64,000 bases of DNA from assembly GCF_002770725.1 (NCBI RefSeq), contig NZ_NQVN01000004.1, positions 213,904 to 277,903 of the forward strand. The letters are read 5' to 3'. Source of the stretch: Pleomorphomonas carboxyditropha. GTDB lineage: Bacteria; Pseudomonadota; Alphaproteobacteria; Rhizobiales; Pleomorphomonadaceae. The translations under genes were made by a program, and so were the position numbers. Under the pieces are notes generated by a model. It was not told where the DNA came from, ran no database searches, and saw only the letters and a list, made by a program, of their open reading frames with translations. Every line of letters starts with the position of its first letter. The first letter of the stretch is position 1. Shown here piece after piece: positions 45,598 through 53,883 of the stretch.

Positions 45598-46829
45598 CAT
45601 TGGGCGGCGTTGGCGCGCTCGAAAGCGATGCGCGCCGAGGGGAACGGGCCGAGCGAGCGGTGCAGGACGCCCTGCACGCGGCTGATGGCAACGCCGTAGT
45701 TGGTGATCGGTACGCCCTGCCGCTCCGCCTGGCGGATGCGAAGCAACGCCTGCTTGCGATTGACGGTACAGGCGCCGCACTGGACCACGAGGGCGTAAGG
45801 GCTGAGGTCCTCGGGAAAGGCCCGGCCGGCCATGGTCTCGAATTCGATGTCGCCGCCGGCATACTGGCGGAACCAGCGGGGGATCTTCACCCGGCCGATG
45901 TCGTCGGCCATCGAATGATGGGTGCAGGCCTCGGCGATCAGCACCTTGTCGCCGGGCTTCAGCCGGTCGATCCGCGCCGCGCCCTCGGCGAGGCGGATGA
46001 GATCGCCCTTGAAGCGGGCCATCAGGATCGAGAAGGTGGTGAGCGGCACGTCGTCCGGCGTGTCGGCCGCCGCCTTCAGCACGATCTGGCTGTCGCAGAC
46101 CACCAGGTCGGGTTTCCTCTGGAACGACTTCAGCGTCGCCGCCAGCTCGCGCTCCTTGACCACCGTGCAGCTCGCATCGGCGTCGAGGATGTCGCGGATG
46201 GCCATCACCTGCGGCAGGATCAGCCGGCCCTTGGGCGCCGAGAGGTCGATCGGAACGACGAGCACCACGTGGCCGCCGGCCGGCACCAGGTCGGCGAGGA
46301 GGTGCGGCACCTCGAAGGAGCTTTCCGGCGCCGCCTCCAGGATCACCTCGCGCACGCAGGCGGCGTCGGCCTTCAGCGTTGTGGAGATCGAGGCGAAGGG
46401 CACATCGCGCGCCTTGACCAGCGCCAGCGCCTCGGCCGGCGGAGCGCCGAGGTCGGCCTTGGTGAAGACGACGCAATAGGGCGTCTCGCGGTCGGCGAGC
46501 GCGTCCATCAGCCTGACCTCGTCGTCGCCGATCGGCCCGTCGGTGACGATGATGCCGAGGTCGGTGTGGTCGAGCGCCTTGAGAGTCTTGTCGACGCGCA
46601 TGCCGCCGAGATCGCCGACGTCGTCGATGCCGGCGGTGTCGACGAACAGCACCGGGCCGATCGGCAGCAGCTCCATCGCCTTCTCGACCGGGTCGGTGGT
46701 GGTGCCGGCGACGTCGGAGACGATCGACACCTCCTGACCGATGAGGAGGTTGACCAGCGACGACTTGCCGACGTTGCGCCGGCCGTAGACGCCGATGTGC
46801 AGGCGAAGACCCTTGGGCGTGGCAAGCAT
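45597..46829 (-). CDS. hydF: [FeFe]-hydrogenase maturation GTPase HydF
   Basis: Scaffold that carries the 2Fe subcluster and delivers it to apo-HydA. 410 residues: N-terminal GTPase domain (P-loop GRRNVGKS at 16-23, DTAG at 64-67, TKAD at 123-126), a dimerisation domain, and a C-terminal Fe-S domain. Cluster ligands read C302-T-H304 and C351-G-A-C354. The residue before the CxxC pair is Q350, where most HydF proteins have His (HCxxC). GGAG precedes the start. A 45-bp palindromic repeat lies just upstream, inside the hydG-aspA-hydF operon. Confidence 0.95.
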   Translation of the reverse strand: MLATPKGLRLHIGVYGRRNVGKSSLVNLLIGQEVSIVSDVAGTTTDPVEKAMELLPIGPVLFVDTAGIDDVGDLGGMRVDKTLKALDHTDLGIIVTDGPIGDDEVRLMDALADRETPYCVVFTKADLGAPPAEALALVKARDVPFASISTTLKADAACVREVILEAAPESSFEVPHLLADLVPAGGHVVLVVPIDLSAPKGRLILPQVMAIRDILDADASCTVVKERELAATLKSFQRKPDLVVCDSQIVLKAAADTPDDVPLTTFSILMARFKGDLIRLAEGAARIDRLKPGDKVLIAEACTHHSMADDIGRVKIPRWFRQYAGGDIEFETMAGRAFPEDLSPYALVVQCGACTVNRKQALLRIRQAERQGVPITNYGVAISRVQGVLHRSLGPFPSARIAFERANAAQ

Positions 46830-46845
46830 GATGTTTTCTCCAATG

Positions 46846-46890
46846 GCATCGGCCTGTCCGAAAACCGGTTCCCACTTTTCGGGCCGATGC
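46846..46890. repeat. Mosaic palindromic intergenic repeat, copy 2
   Basis: Same 45-bp double-stem design as 3396-3440: outer arms GCATCGGC/GCCGATGC, inner arms CCGAAAA/TTTTCGG. The last outer pair is changed on both sides (A-T to C-G), preserving pairing. It lies between aspA and hydF, 16 bp before the hydF start. Confidence 0.8.
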
Positions 46891-46895
46891 TTTGT

Positions 46896-48290
46896 CTATT
46901 TCGTGCCCAGCGCCGTCATGGCGTTGGCGGAGAGCAGGCGTTCGAGGTCGGCCGGTTCGATCAGCTTGCGCTCGAGGACGATCTCGATCACCGATCGGCC
47001 GCCGCCCTGCGCCGCCAGCGCCACCTCGGTGGCCGTCTCGTAGCCGAGGCGCGGCAGCAGCGCCGTAACGACGGCGCGGCTTTCGCCTACCTGCCGGCGG
47101 CAGGCCGCCTCGTCGACCGAAAGACCCTCGACGCAGCGGCTGCGGAAGATGGTCGAAGCGGCTTCCAGCAGGCCGAGGCTGTCGAGCAGGGCGTCGGCGA
47201 GAAGCGGCAGGAAGGCGTTGAGCTCCAACTGGCCGTTCTGGGCGGCCAGCGTCACCACCTGGTCGTTGCCCATCACCCGCATCGCCGCCTGGCCGACCGC
47301 CTCGGGGATCACCGGGTTGACCTTGCCGGGCATGATCGACGAGCCCGCCTGGACGGCCGGCAGCAGGATTTCGCCGAGGCCGGCCTGCGGCCCGGACGAC
47401 AACAGGCGGAGGTCGGAGGAAATCTTGAACAAGTTGACGGCGTTGGCCTTCAGGATGCCCGACACCTCGACGAAGGCGTCGGCGTTCTGGGTGGCGTCGA
47501 CCAGGTTTTCCGCCCGGGCGAGGCCGAGGCCGGTCACCTCACGCAGCACCTCGGTGACCATGAACACATAGTCGCGCGGCGCGGCGATGGCGGTGCCGAC
47601 GGCGGTGCCGCCGAGGTTGACGACGCGTAGCCGTTCCTCGCACTTGAAGATGCGCCAGCGATCGCGCGACAGCGCCTCGGCCCAGGCCGAGAACACGGCG
47701 CCATAGGCGATCGGACAGGCGTCCTGCAGCTCGGTGCGGGCGATCTTGACCACCCCCGACCAGGTCCGCTCCTTGTCCTGGAAGGCGACCTGCAAGTCGG
47801 CGATGGCCTTCTCGAGGCGGTGCAGCAGGCGGATGGCGGCGATCTTCAGCGCCGTCGGGAAGGTGTCGTTGGTCGACTGGTTGAGGTTGACGTGGTCGTT
47901 GGGATGGACGCGGGCGTGCCGACCGCGCCGGCCGCCGAGCAGCTCCTCGGCGCGGTTGGCGATCACCTCGTTGACGTTCATGTTGAGCGAGGTGCCGGCG
48001 CCGCCCTGCAAGGCGTCGACGACGATCTCGGAGACGAGCGTGCCGTCCTCGATGTCGCGGGCGGCGCGGATGATCGCCTCCGCCACGTCGTCGGCGATGA
48101 GGCCGAGGCGATGGTTGGTCTTCGCCGCCGCGATCTTCACCGCCGCGTAGGCCTTGACCAGCTCGGGATGGGCCGGCCGGCCGCTGAGCGGGAAGTTGTC
48201 GCGGGCGCGCGCCGTGTGGATGCCCCAGAGGACATCCTCGGGAACCTCACGCTCGCCGATGAGATCGGCCTCGCGCCGCGCCGCCATCAT
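46896..48290 (-). CDS. aspA: Aspartate ammonia-lyase in the hydrogenase maturation operon
   Basis: Deaminates aspartate to fumarate and ammonia. 464 residues with the superfamily signature GSSIMPGKVNPVIPEAV near residue 320, the catalytic-loop serine included, and VNLNQSTNDTFPTAL near 135. It lies 22 bp behind hydG and 66 bp before hydF on the same strand, so it is co-transcribed with maturases. Ammonia feeds the bridging-amine synthesis of the H-cluster in current models, and aspartase-like genes recur in such operons, so a dedicated role is plausible. Housekeeping aspartase is the alternative. Confidence 0.92.
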   Translation of the reverse strand: MMAARREADLIGEREVPEDVLWGIHTARARDNFPLSGRPAHPELVKAYAAVKIAAAKTNHRLGLIADDVAEAIIRAARDIEDGTLVSEIVVDALQGGAGTSLNMNVNEVIANRAEELLGGRRGRHARVHPNDHVNLNQSTNDTFPTALKIAAIRLLHRLEKAIADLQVAFQDKERTWSGVVKIARTELQDACPIAYGAVFSAWAEALSRDRWRIFKCEERLRVVNLGGTAVGTAIAAPRDYVFMVTEVLREVTGLGLARAENLVDATQNADAFVEVSGILKANAVNLFKISSDLRLLSSGPQAGLGEILLPAVQAGSSIMPGKVNPVIPEAVGQAAMRVMGNDQVVTLAAQNGQLELNAFLPLLADALLDSLGLLEAASTIFRSRCVEGLSVDEAACRRQVGESRAVVTALLPRLGYETATEVALAAQGGGRSVIEIVLERKLIEPADLERLLSANAMTALGTK

Positions 48291-48312
48291 TCGCCTCCGG
48301 GCAACGTCCGCC

Positions 48313-49713
48313 TCAGCGGTAGACGTCGCGCTTGCCCTCGCGCACCTTGCGCATCATCGTCTGGGAATAGCGGGCGATCTTCGGTTCCATGGTGGCGACC
48401 TCGGCGGCCACCGCCTGTTCGCCGGCGGCGCAGGTTTCCTCGGAGCCGTAGTCGAGCATGTATTCCATGAAGGACGACAGGGCGTTCGGTCCGCACATTT
48501 CGCGGATCAGGCCGGGCTTGGCAAGGTCCATGAAGTCGGCGCCGGTGCGGCCCATGCGGTAGCAGGCGGTACAGAAGGACGGCACGCAGCCGCTGGCGGC
48601 GATGTCGCGCACCACTTCGTCGAGCGGCCGGTGATCGCCGCGGGTGAACTGGGCCGCCTGCTCCTCGACCGGCGTCGCATAGCCGCCGGGGTTGGTGCGG
48701 CTGCCGCCGGAGATCTGCGACACGCCGAGCCGGAAGGCCTCGCGGCGCATCTCCGGGTTCTCGCGCGTCGACAGGATGATGCCGGTGTAGGGCACGGCGA
48801 TACGCAGGATGGCGATGATCTTCCGGAAGTCGAAGTCGGAGACGGCGTAGGGCGGCGCCATCGACACGTCGGAGCCGAACGCCGGCTCCATGCGCGGCAC
48901 CGAGATGGTGTGCGGGCCGACGCCGAAGGCATCCTCCAGATGGGCGATGTGCTGCATGGTGGCCAGCACCTCGAAACGCCAGTCGTGCAGGCCGAACAGC
49001 GGTCCGATGCCGACGTCGTCGATGCCGGCCGCCATGGCCCGGTCCATCACCGACACGCGCCAGTCGAAGTCGGCCTTGGCGCCCGACGGATGCATCTGTT
49101 CGTAGACCTTGCGGTTATAGGTCTCCTGGAACAGCTGGTAGGTGCCGATGCCGGTGGCCTTCAGGCGGCGGAACTCGTCGGTCTCCAGTGGCGCGACGTT
49201 GACGTTGATGCGGCGGATCTCGCCGCGGCCGCGCTTCACCGAATAAATGTGCTCGATGGCGTCGATCAGATACTGGAAGCCGGTCTTCGGGAAGGCCTCG
49301 CCGCCGATCAGCAACAGGCGCTTGTGGCCCTGGTCGATCAGCGCCGCCGTCTCCGCCTCGATCTCCTCCATGGTCAGGATCTTGCGGTCGAGTTCCTTGT
49401 TGGACCGGCGGAAGGCGCAGTAAACGCACTCGTTGAGACAGATGTTGGAGAAGTAGAGCGGCGCGAACAGCACGATGCGCGGGCCATAGATCTCCGTCTT
49501 CACCGTCTCGGCGGTGTGGAACAGCTCGGCCGCGAGATCGGGATCGGTGACGGCGCAGAGAACGGCGACGTCGTCCTCCGACAGGCCGCCCAGCGTCGCC
49601 GCCTTGTCGAGGATCTCGCGCACACGCAGCTTGTCGGCGCCGGCGGCAGTGGCGGCGATCTCCGTCTCGATGCGGGTTTCGTCGAGCCAGGTGATCCGTT
49701 CAGTCTTCGTCAT
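48313..49713 (-). CDS. hydG: [FeFe]-hydrogenase maturase HydG, tyrosine lyase
   Basis: Radical-SAM enzyme that cleaves tyrosine to make the CO and cyanide ligands on iron. 466 residues, usual length. Radical-SAM motif C92, C96, C99 (CLNECVYC); the C-terminal auxiliary cluster motif C381-X2-C384-X22-C407 is intact, which distinguishes HydG from the related ThiH. First gene of hydG-aspA-hydF, with an FNR/FixK-like box about 76 bp upstream. Confidence 0.96.
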   Translation of the reverse strand: MTKTERITWLDETRIETEIAATAAGADKLRVREILDKAATLGGLSEDDVAVLCAVTDPDLAAELFHTAETVKTEIYGPRIVLFAPLYFSNICLNECVYCAFRRSNKELDRKILTMEEIEAETAALIDQGHKRLLLIGGEAFPKTGFQYLIDAIEHIYSVKRGRGEIRRINVNVAPLETDEFRRLKATGIGTYQLFQETYNRKVYEQMHPSGAKADFDWRVSVMDRAMAAGIDDVGIGPLFGLHDWRFEVLATMQHIAHLEDAFGVGPHTISVPRMEPAFGSDVSMAPPYAVSDFDFRKIIAILRIAVPYTGIILSTRENPEMRREAFRLGVSQISGGSRTNPGGYATPVEEQAAQFTRGDHRPLDEVVRDIAASGCVPSFCTACYRMGRTGADFMDLAKPGLIREMCGPNALSSFMEYMLDYGSEETCAAGEQAVAAEVATMEPKIARYSQTMMRKVREGKRDVYR

Positions 49714-49788
49714 GGTTGCAGCCTTTCACCGGCCCGTCCGCCGGAGCTTTTCTGCAAGCGACACTGCCCGATCTCGGCCAAAGACGAT

Positions 49789-49802
49789 TTGCGCAAGATC
49801 AA
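49789..49802. promoter_or_regulatory. FNR/FixK-like anaerobox upstream of hydG
   Basis: TTGCGCAAGATCAA (minus strand TTGATCTTGCGCAA) matches 8 of 10 fixed positions of TTGAT-N4-ATCAA, with one perfect half-site. It is 76 bp from the hydG start, in the intergenic region shared with the divergent hpaR gene. Confidence 0.5.
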
Positions 49803-49957
49803 TCCTAACTCGGTTAAACTGGAATAGTGAGGTAATAAAAGCGAGAACAGTCCCGTTTGCACGGTATTCACCTTCGCCATGAACGCTGTTTGCGGGCCGG
49901 CGTTTCCTGTGAAAGCAAAAGCGGGTAGGCTCGCAGCGAGTCAGCGAGGATTTTCAT

Positions 49958-50503
49958 ATGAGCGACAGGGACCACGAAGCCTTGTCCGGCGGCTTGGCCG
50001 GGCGGCAAGGCGGCGCCCGCCATCGGGGCCGCCTCAGGGATATTTCCCGGTCGCTGCCGATCGCCCTTCTGAGGACTCGGGAAGCGGTGATGCGGCAGTT
50101 CCGGCCGGCGCTGAGGTCCGTCGATCTCACCGAGCAGCAGTGGCGCGTGCTGCGGGCGCTCGATTCGGTGCCCGAGATCGACGCCACCGGCCTTGCCATG
50201 GCGACCTTCCTGCTGCCGCCGTCGCTGTCGCGCATCCTGCGCGACCTCGAGGGGCGGCGGCTGATCAGCCGGCGTCCCGACCCCGCCGACCTCAGGGCCT
50301 GGCTGATCTCGCTGACGCCGGAAGGACGCAAGACCATCGACGCCGCCGGCGTCTGGGTCGAGACGATCTACGCCGCCATGACCGACCGGATCGGGCAGGA
50401 GCGCCTCGGCGTGCTGATGCAGCTCCTCAGGGACATCGAGCAGGATCTCGATGCGCCGCTTGCCGACCACGGCGGCGGGACGCCCGACTTGCGCGGCGAA
50501 TGA
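49958..50503 (+). CDS. hpaR: MarR-family regulator, HpaR-like
   Basis: 181 residues. A winged-helix DNA-binding core (LRDISRSLPIALLRTREAVM, LTEQQWRVLRAL, LLPPSLSRILRDLEGRRLI, with wing RPDPADLRAWLISLT) resembles HpaR, the repressor of homoprotocatechuate degradation. No hpa catabolic genes follow; instead the gene overlaps a DUF1349 gene or precedes it by 11 bp, then an ABC ATPase. Regulation of the adjacent genes is more likely than of an hpa pathway. GAGGA precedes the ATG. Confidence 0.82.
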   Translation: MSDRDHEALSGGLAGRQGGARHRGRLRDISRSLPIALLRTREAVMRQFRPALRSVDLTEQQWRVLRALDSVPEIDATGLAMATFLLPPSLSRILRDLEGRRLISRRPDPADLRAWLISLTPEGRKTIDAAGVWVETIYAAMTDRIGQERLGVLMQLLRDIEQDLDAPLADHGGGTPDLRGE

Positions 50504-50514
50504 GCGGGGAAGAC

Positions 50515-51102
50515 ATGCCAAGAACGGGATTTGACGGCGGCGCCTGGCTGAACGAGCCGTCCCGCTGGAGCATCGACGGCGACCGGCTGACGGTGACCAC
50601 CGAACTCGAGACCGATTTCTGGCGCGAGACCTACTACGGTTTCGTTCACGACAACGGCCACGCCTATCTGCTGCCGGTCGACGACGGCTTCACCATCCTG
50701 CTGCGCGTCCGCGCCGACTACACGGCCAACTTCGATCAGGCCGGCCTCATGCTGTATCTCGACGACCGGCATTGGCTGAAATGCGGCGTCGAGCTGACGG
50801 ACGGCGACCGCTTCCTCTCCGTGGTGGCGACCAACGGCCGCTCCGACTGGTCGGTCTGCCAGCCGTTCCGCCAACTCGACGATTTCCGCCTGCGCATGAC
50901 GGTGAAGGACGGCTCGGTGCTGGTTCACGCTTCCCGCGACGGCGCGGTCTGGTCGATGCTGCGGGTTGCCGCCTTCGCGCCGGCGCCACGCTACCGCGTC
51001 GGGCCGATGACCTGCTCGCCGTCGCGGGCCGGCCTCGAGGTGACGTTCTCCGACCTGTCGATCGGCCCGGCCTCCACCGAACCGCTGCACGCCGAGGCCT
51101 GA
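50515..51102 (+). CDS. DUF1349 concanavalin-like protein
   Basis: 195 residues, all-beta, with DUF1349 features (RWSIDGDRLTVTTELETDFW, GLMLYLDDRHWLKCGVEL, VGPMTCSPSRAGLEVTFSDL). The fold resembles concanavalin-like carbohydrate-binding domains; E. coli YegS-adjacent and fungal homologues exist but no function is settled. It has no signal peptide. The start at 50515 is favoured by GGGGA upstream; the ATG at 50500 overlapping the hpaR stop adds five residues. Confidence 0.85.
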   Translation: MPRTGFDGGAWLNEPSRWSIDGDRLTVTTELETDFWRETYYGFVHDNGHAYLLPVDDGFTILLRVRADYTANFDQAGLMLYLDDRHWLKCGVELTDGDRFLSVVATNGRSDWSVCQPFRQLDDFRLRMTVKDGSVLVHASRDGAVWSMLRVAAFAPAPRYRVGPMTCSPSRAGLEVTFSDLSIGPASTEPLHAEA

Positions 51103-51120
51103 GACAATCGAGGTATTGCC

Positions 51121-51924
51121 ATGACCGCTGCCCCCGCCATTCGGCTTGCCGGCGTCGGCAAGCTGTTCGCCGCCGAATCCGGCGGCACGGTGACGGCGCT
51201 CGCCGATGTCGGCTTCGACGTAGCGGCCGGCGAATTCGTGGCGTTGATCGGCCCGTCGGGCTGCGGCAAGAGCACCATCCTGCGGCTGGTCGCCGGGCTT
51301 GACCAGCCGAGCGACGGCTCGGTCACCGTGCACGGCGGCGATCCGGAGGCGCTCAGCCGCGCCCACAAGCTGGGCTTTGCCTTCCAGGATGCCGCGCTGC
51401 TGCCCTGGCTCGATGTGCGCGACAACATCGCCATGCCCTTCCGCCTGGCCGGCGTTCCGAAGGACATGGACCGGGTGGCGAAGCTCATCGACCTCGTCGG
51501 CCTTGCCGGCTTCGAGCGGGCGCGGCCGGACGAGCTGTCCGGCGGCATGCGCCAGCGCGTCGCCATCGCCCGGGCGCTGGTGCTCGAGCCGGAGGTGCTG
51601 CTGCTCGACGAGCCGTTCGGCGCGCTCGACGCCGTGACGCGGCGGCAGATGAATCTCGAACTGCAACGCATCTGGAGCGCCACCAGGACGACCACGCTCA
51701 TGGTCACCCACGCCGTCGACGAGGCGCTGTTCCTCGCCGACCGCGTGCTGATCATGAGCCCGCGGCCCGGCCGCGTCGTCGAAGCGGTGACGGTGCCGTT
51801 CGGCCGGCCGCGCGCGCCGGCCCTCCTGCGCGAACCCGCCTTCCATGCGCTGGAGGACAGACTGACGGAGGCGCTCATTCCGGAGGCGCCCGGCGACAGC
51901 GGCCCTATCCAGCCTATTGCGTAG
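51121..51924 (+). CDS. ABC ATP-binding protein, nitrate/sulfonate/taurine type
   Basis: 267 residues. Walker [10 protein letters not shown] near residue 44, Q-loop ([11 protein letters not shown]), signature [15 protein letters not shown] near 138, Walker [14 protein letters not shown]-loop [16 protein letters not shown]. This is the SsuB/TauB/NrtD type that works with a single permease and a periplasmic binding protein, neither of which is present: the next feature is tRNA-Pro. A solo ATPase either serves a distant transporter or is a remnant of a rearranged operon. Confidence 0.9.
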   Translation: MTAAPAIRLAGVGKLFAAESGGTVTALADVGFDVAAGEFVALIGPSGCGKSTILRLVAGLDQPSDGSVTVHGGDPEALSRAHKLGFAFQDAALLPWLDVRDNIAMPFRLAGVPKDMDRVAKLIDLVGLAGFERARPDELSGGMRQRVAIARALVLEPEVLLLDEPFGALDAVTRRQMNLELQRIWSATRTTTLMVTHAVDEALFLADRVLIMSPRPGRVVEAVTVPFGRPRAPALLREPAFHALEDRLTEALIPEAPGDSGPIQPIA

Positions 51925-51963
51925 CCGCGCCCGAAACGCTAGGTAACTTTCACGTTTTGGTCG

Positions 51964-52040
<77 letters not shown>

Positions 52041-52106
52041 AACGGCGGCCCTCGATCGCGGACCCGCGGGCGCGGGCCGGGACGGCGACAGAGGAGAAGG
52101 GCCACC

Positions 52107-52412
52107 ATGACGGCGCGAATCTACAAGCCTGCCAAGACCGCCATGCAGTCGGGACGCGGCCGCACGGACCGCTGGCTGTTGGAATTCGAGCCGGAAAAGC
52201 CCAAGAGCATCGAGCCGCTGATGGGCTACACCTCGTCCGGCGACATGCGGCAGCAGGTGCGCCTTTCCTTCGACACGCGCGAGGAGGCGATCGCCTATGC
52301 CATGCGCGAGGGCCTCGCCTACCAGGTGATGGAGCCCAAGGAACGGACGCCCAAGAAGCTTTCCTATTCCGATAATTTCAAGTTCGGCAGGGCCGAAACC
52401 TGGACGCACTGA
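52107..52412 (+). CDS. NDUFS4-like NADH dehydrogenase accessory protein
   Basis: 101 residues, the alphaproteobacterial homologue of the mitochondrial complex I subunit NDUFS4 (ETC complex I conserved region). Typical stretches: ARIYKPAKTAMQSGRGRTDRW, the acidic-basic middle, and the C-terminus FKFGRAETWTH. It stabilises the NADH-dehydrogenase module. GAGGAGAAGG precedes the ATG. It lies between tRNA-Pro and tRNA-Arg, an order common in Rhizobiales as I recall. Confidence 0.93.
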   Translation: MTARIYKPAKTAMQSGRGRTDRWLLEFEPEKPKSIEPLMGYTSSGDMRQQVRLSFDTREEAIAYAMREGLAYQVMEPKERTPKKLSYSDNFKFGRAETWTH

Positions 52413-52434
52413 CGTCCGTTCCGGCCGTTTCCAA

Positions 52435-52511
52435 GGCTCCATAGCTCAGCTGGATAGAGCAGCCGCCTTCTAAGCGGCAGGTCGCAGGTTCGAGCCCTGC
52501 TGGAGTCGCCA
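52435..52511 (+). tRNA. tRNA-Arg(TCT), phage attachment target
   Basis: 77 nt, acceptor GGCTCCA/TGGAGTC with one G-T pair, anticodon loop CTTCTAA (TCT at 52469-52471), TTCGAGC T-loop and encoded CCA. The integrase gene of the phage-like element ends 71 bp downstream and points toward it, so the tRNA 3' end is the probable attL core. Confidence 0.96.
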
Positions 52512-52530
52512 CCATTCAAAAAGTCCCTTA
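52480..52530. other. Predicted left attachment site (attL) region
   Basis: The tRNA-Arg T-arm and 3' end plus following AT-rich bases. By analogy with other tRNA-integrating elements the core should be a direct repeat of part of this stretch at the right boundary, which lies outside the window. Confidence 0.55.
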
Positions 52531-52581
52531 TATTTCATCTTCTTAGCCTCCGAAATTCCCAACCCGCGAACAGGGTTGGGA

Positions 52582-53616
52582 TTATCTGTCCTTGGAATGT
52601 TCTTCGAGGCGGACAATCGCAGCCTTGGAAAGGGCCTTCTGGCCAGCCTCTTTCGTGTAGCGTTCGACCTCCGACAGCGTCTTATGGCCGGTGATCGACA
52701 TGATCTCATTGGCGCTGCAACCGGCCTCAGCAAGACGGCGCGCCGCGGCCTTGCGAACACCGTGCAGGACGCAACGGTCCGGCAGCTTAGCCGCACCGAT
52801 CGCATCTGCCAGCCAATTGCCATAGCCGGCGACAGAGCGAGCTTTGCCGCTCATCGTCGGCAACATCACCATATGCCGACGTGGCGTGACATCTAGAACC
52901 GCTCTCAGATCCTTGTGAACGGAAATGGTCAGCTTCGCTTCTGTCTTATCTTGCGCCACGTCGATGGTGTTGCGCGCCGCGTCATAGGCCGCCCATGTCA
53001 TCTTGCAGACGTCGGAACGGCGCTGCCCGGTGTACAGGTGCAAAGCGAAGGCAAAACGCTCAGGCGTGCCGATCGGCCATTTGGCTTCGAATTGCTCAAT
53101 CTCGTCTTCGGTCCACGTGTGATAGGTGCCCTGCTTAAACTTCTTGACGCCGGCCGCTGGATTGTCGGTCCGATAGCCATTGGCGATGCCGAAGCGAAGC
53201 AGCATGTTCAGGATCTTGAGGAGGTTGTTCGCGCCGGCCGGCGTGCTCGCCTTCTTCCCGATGATGGTCGAGACGTTCTGGCGTGTCATCTGGCGAACAA
53301 GTCGCTTGCCGTGCTCTTCGCAGAAGCGATCGATCAGCCCGCGGTTCTTTGCTTGGGTCGATGGTTTCAGGCCAAGGAAGTCGGTGGAGCGATAATAGTC
53401 ATAGGCTAGGCGATCGAATGTGCCTTCAGCACCGCGCACCTTAGCCTTCTTCTCCACCGGCGCAGTTGATGCCTGTGCTGCCTCATAAGCTGCAAGGAAG
53501 CCAGGATCGCTCTCATCTGGCAGAGGAATGCGCTTACCGCCGGGCGGGCGGAAGTAGAAGCGCGTGATTCCATGCCGATCTTTGAAGCGGTCGATGTGCT
53601 TCAGCTTGAGCGTCAT
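52582..53616 (-). CDS. Tyrosine recombinase (phage integrase)
   Basis: 344-residue site-specific recombinase. N-terminal arm-binding part (KHIDRFKDRHGITRFYFRPP), SAM-like core-binding domain near 90-180, and catalytic domain with Arg in YTGQRRSDVCKM, His-x-x-Arg in LHGVRKAAARRL, His in ITGHKTL and the Tyr nucleophile in EVERYTK. The start at 53616 overlaps the excisionase stop (ATGA); an upstream start at 53631 adds MGRRG. It faces tRNA-Arg, its probable target. Confidence 0.93.
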   Translation of the reverse strand: MTLKLKHIDRFKDRHGITRFYFRPPGGKRIPLPDESDPGFLAAYEAAQASTAPVEKKAKVRGAEGTFDRLAYDYYRSTDFLGLKPSTQAKNRGLIDRFCEEHGKRLVRQMTRQNVSTIIGKKASTPAGANNLLKILNMLLRFGIANGYRTDNPAAGVKKFKQGTYHTWTEDEIEQFEAKWPIGTPERFAFALHLYTGQRRSDVCKMTWAAYDAARNTIDVAQDKTEAKLTISVHKDLRAVLDVTPRRHMVMLPTMSGKARSVAGYGNWLADAIGAAKLPDRCVLHGVRKAAARRLAEAGCSANEIMSITGHKTLSEVERYTKEAGQKALSKAAIVRLEEHSKDR

Positions 53617-53864
53617 CCCACGTCGCCCCATGTGTCGACCTCATCTGCCTCGGTGTCGTGAGGCAGATTCTTGAATGCATCCCGCAGTTCGTCAACGTCG
53701 TACAGTTTGCGGCCATCCAGGCGCCGGGGCGACGGCATGCGGCCCGATATGACGAGTTGGCGAAATTTTGATGGACTGATTCCGATGCACGCTGCCGCCT
53801 CATCCTCGGAAAGGCCGAAGACAACTGGCAGGGTCGGAGTGATCAGAGAGCGTGCCCGCGACAT
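53613..53864 (-). CDS. Excisionase-like MerR/HTH_17 protein
   Basis: 83 residues with a winged-helix excisionase pattern (FGLSEDEAAACIGISPSKFRQLVISGRMPSPRRLDGRKLYDVDELRDAF). Likely directs excision by the coupled integrase, whose start overlaps its stop. The start at 53864 has AAGG upstream; a longer version from 53945 would run through a strong 12-bp inverted repeat and is less likely. Confidence 0.8.
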   Translation of the reverse strand: MSRARSLITPTLPVVFGLSEDEAAACIGISPSKFRQLVISGRMPSPRRLDGRKLYDVDELRDAFKNLPHDTEADEVDTWGDVG

Positions 53865-53883
53865 GACAAGCCTTTCAGAAAGG

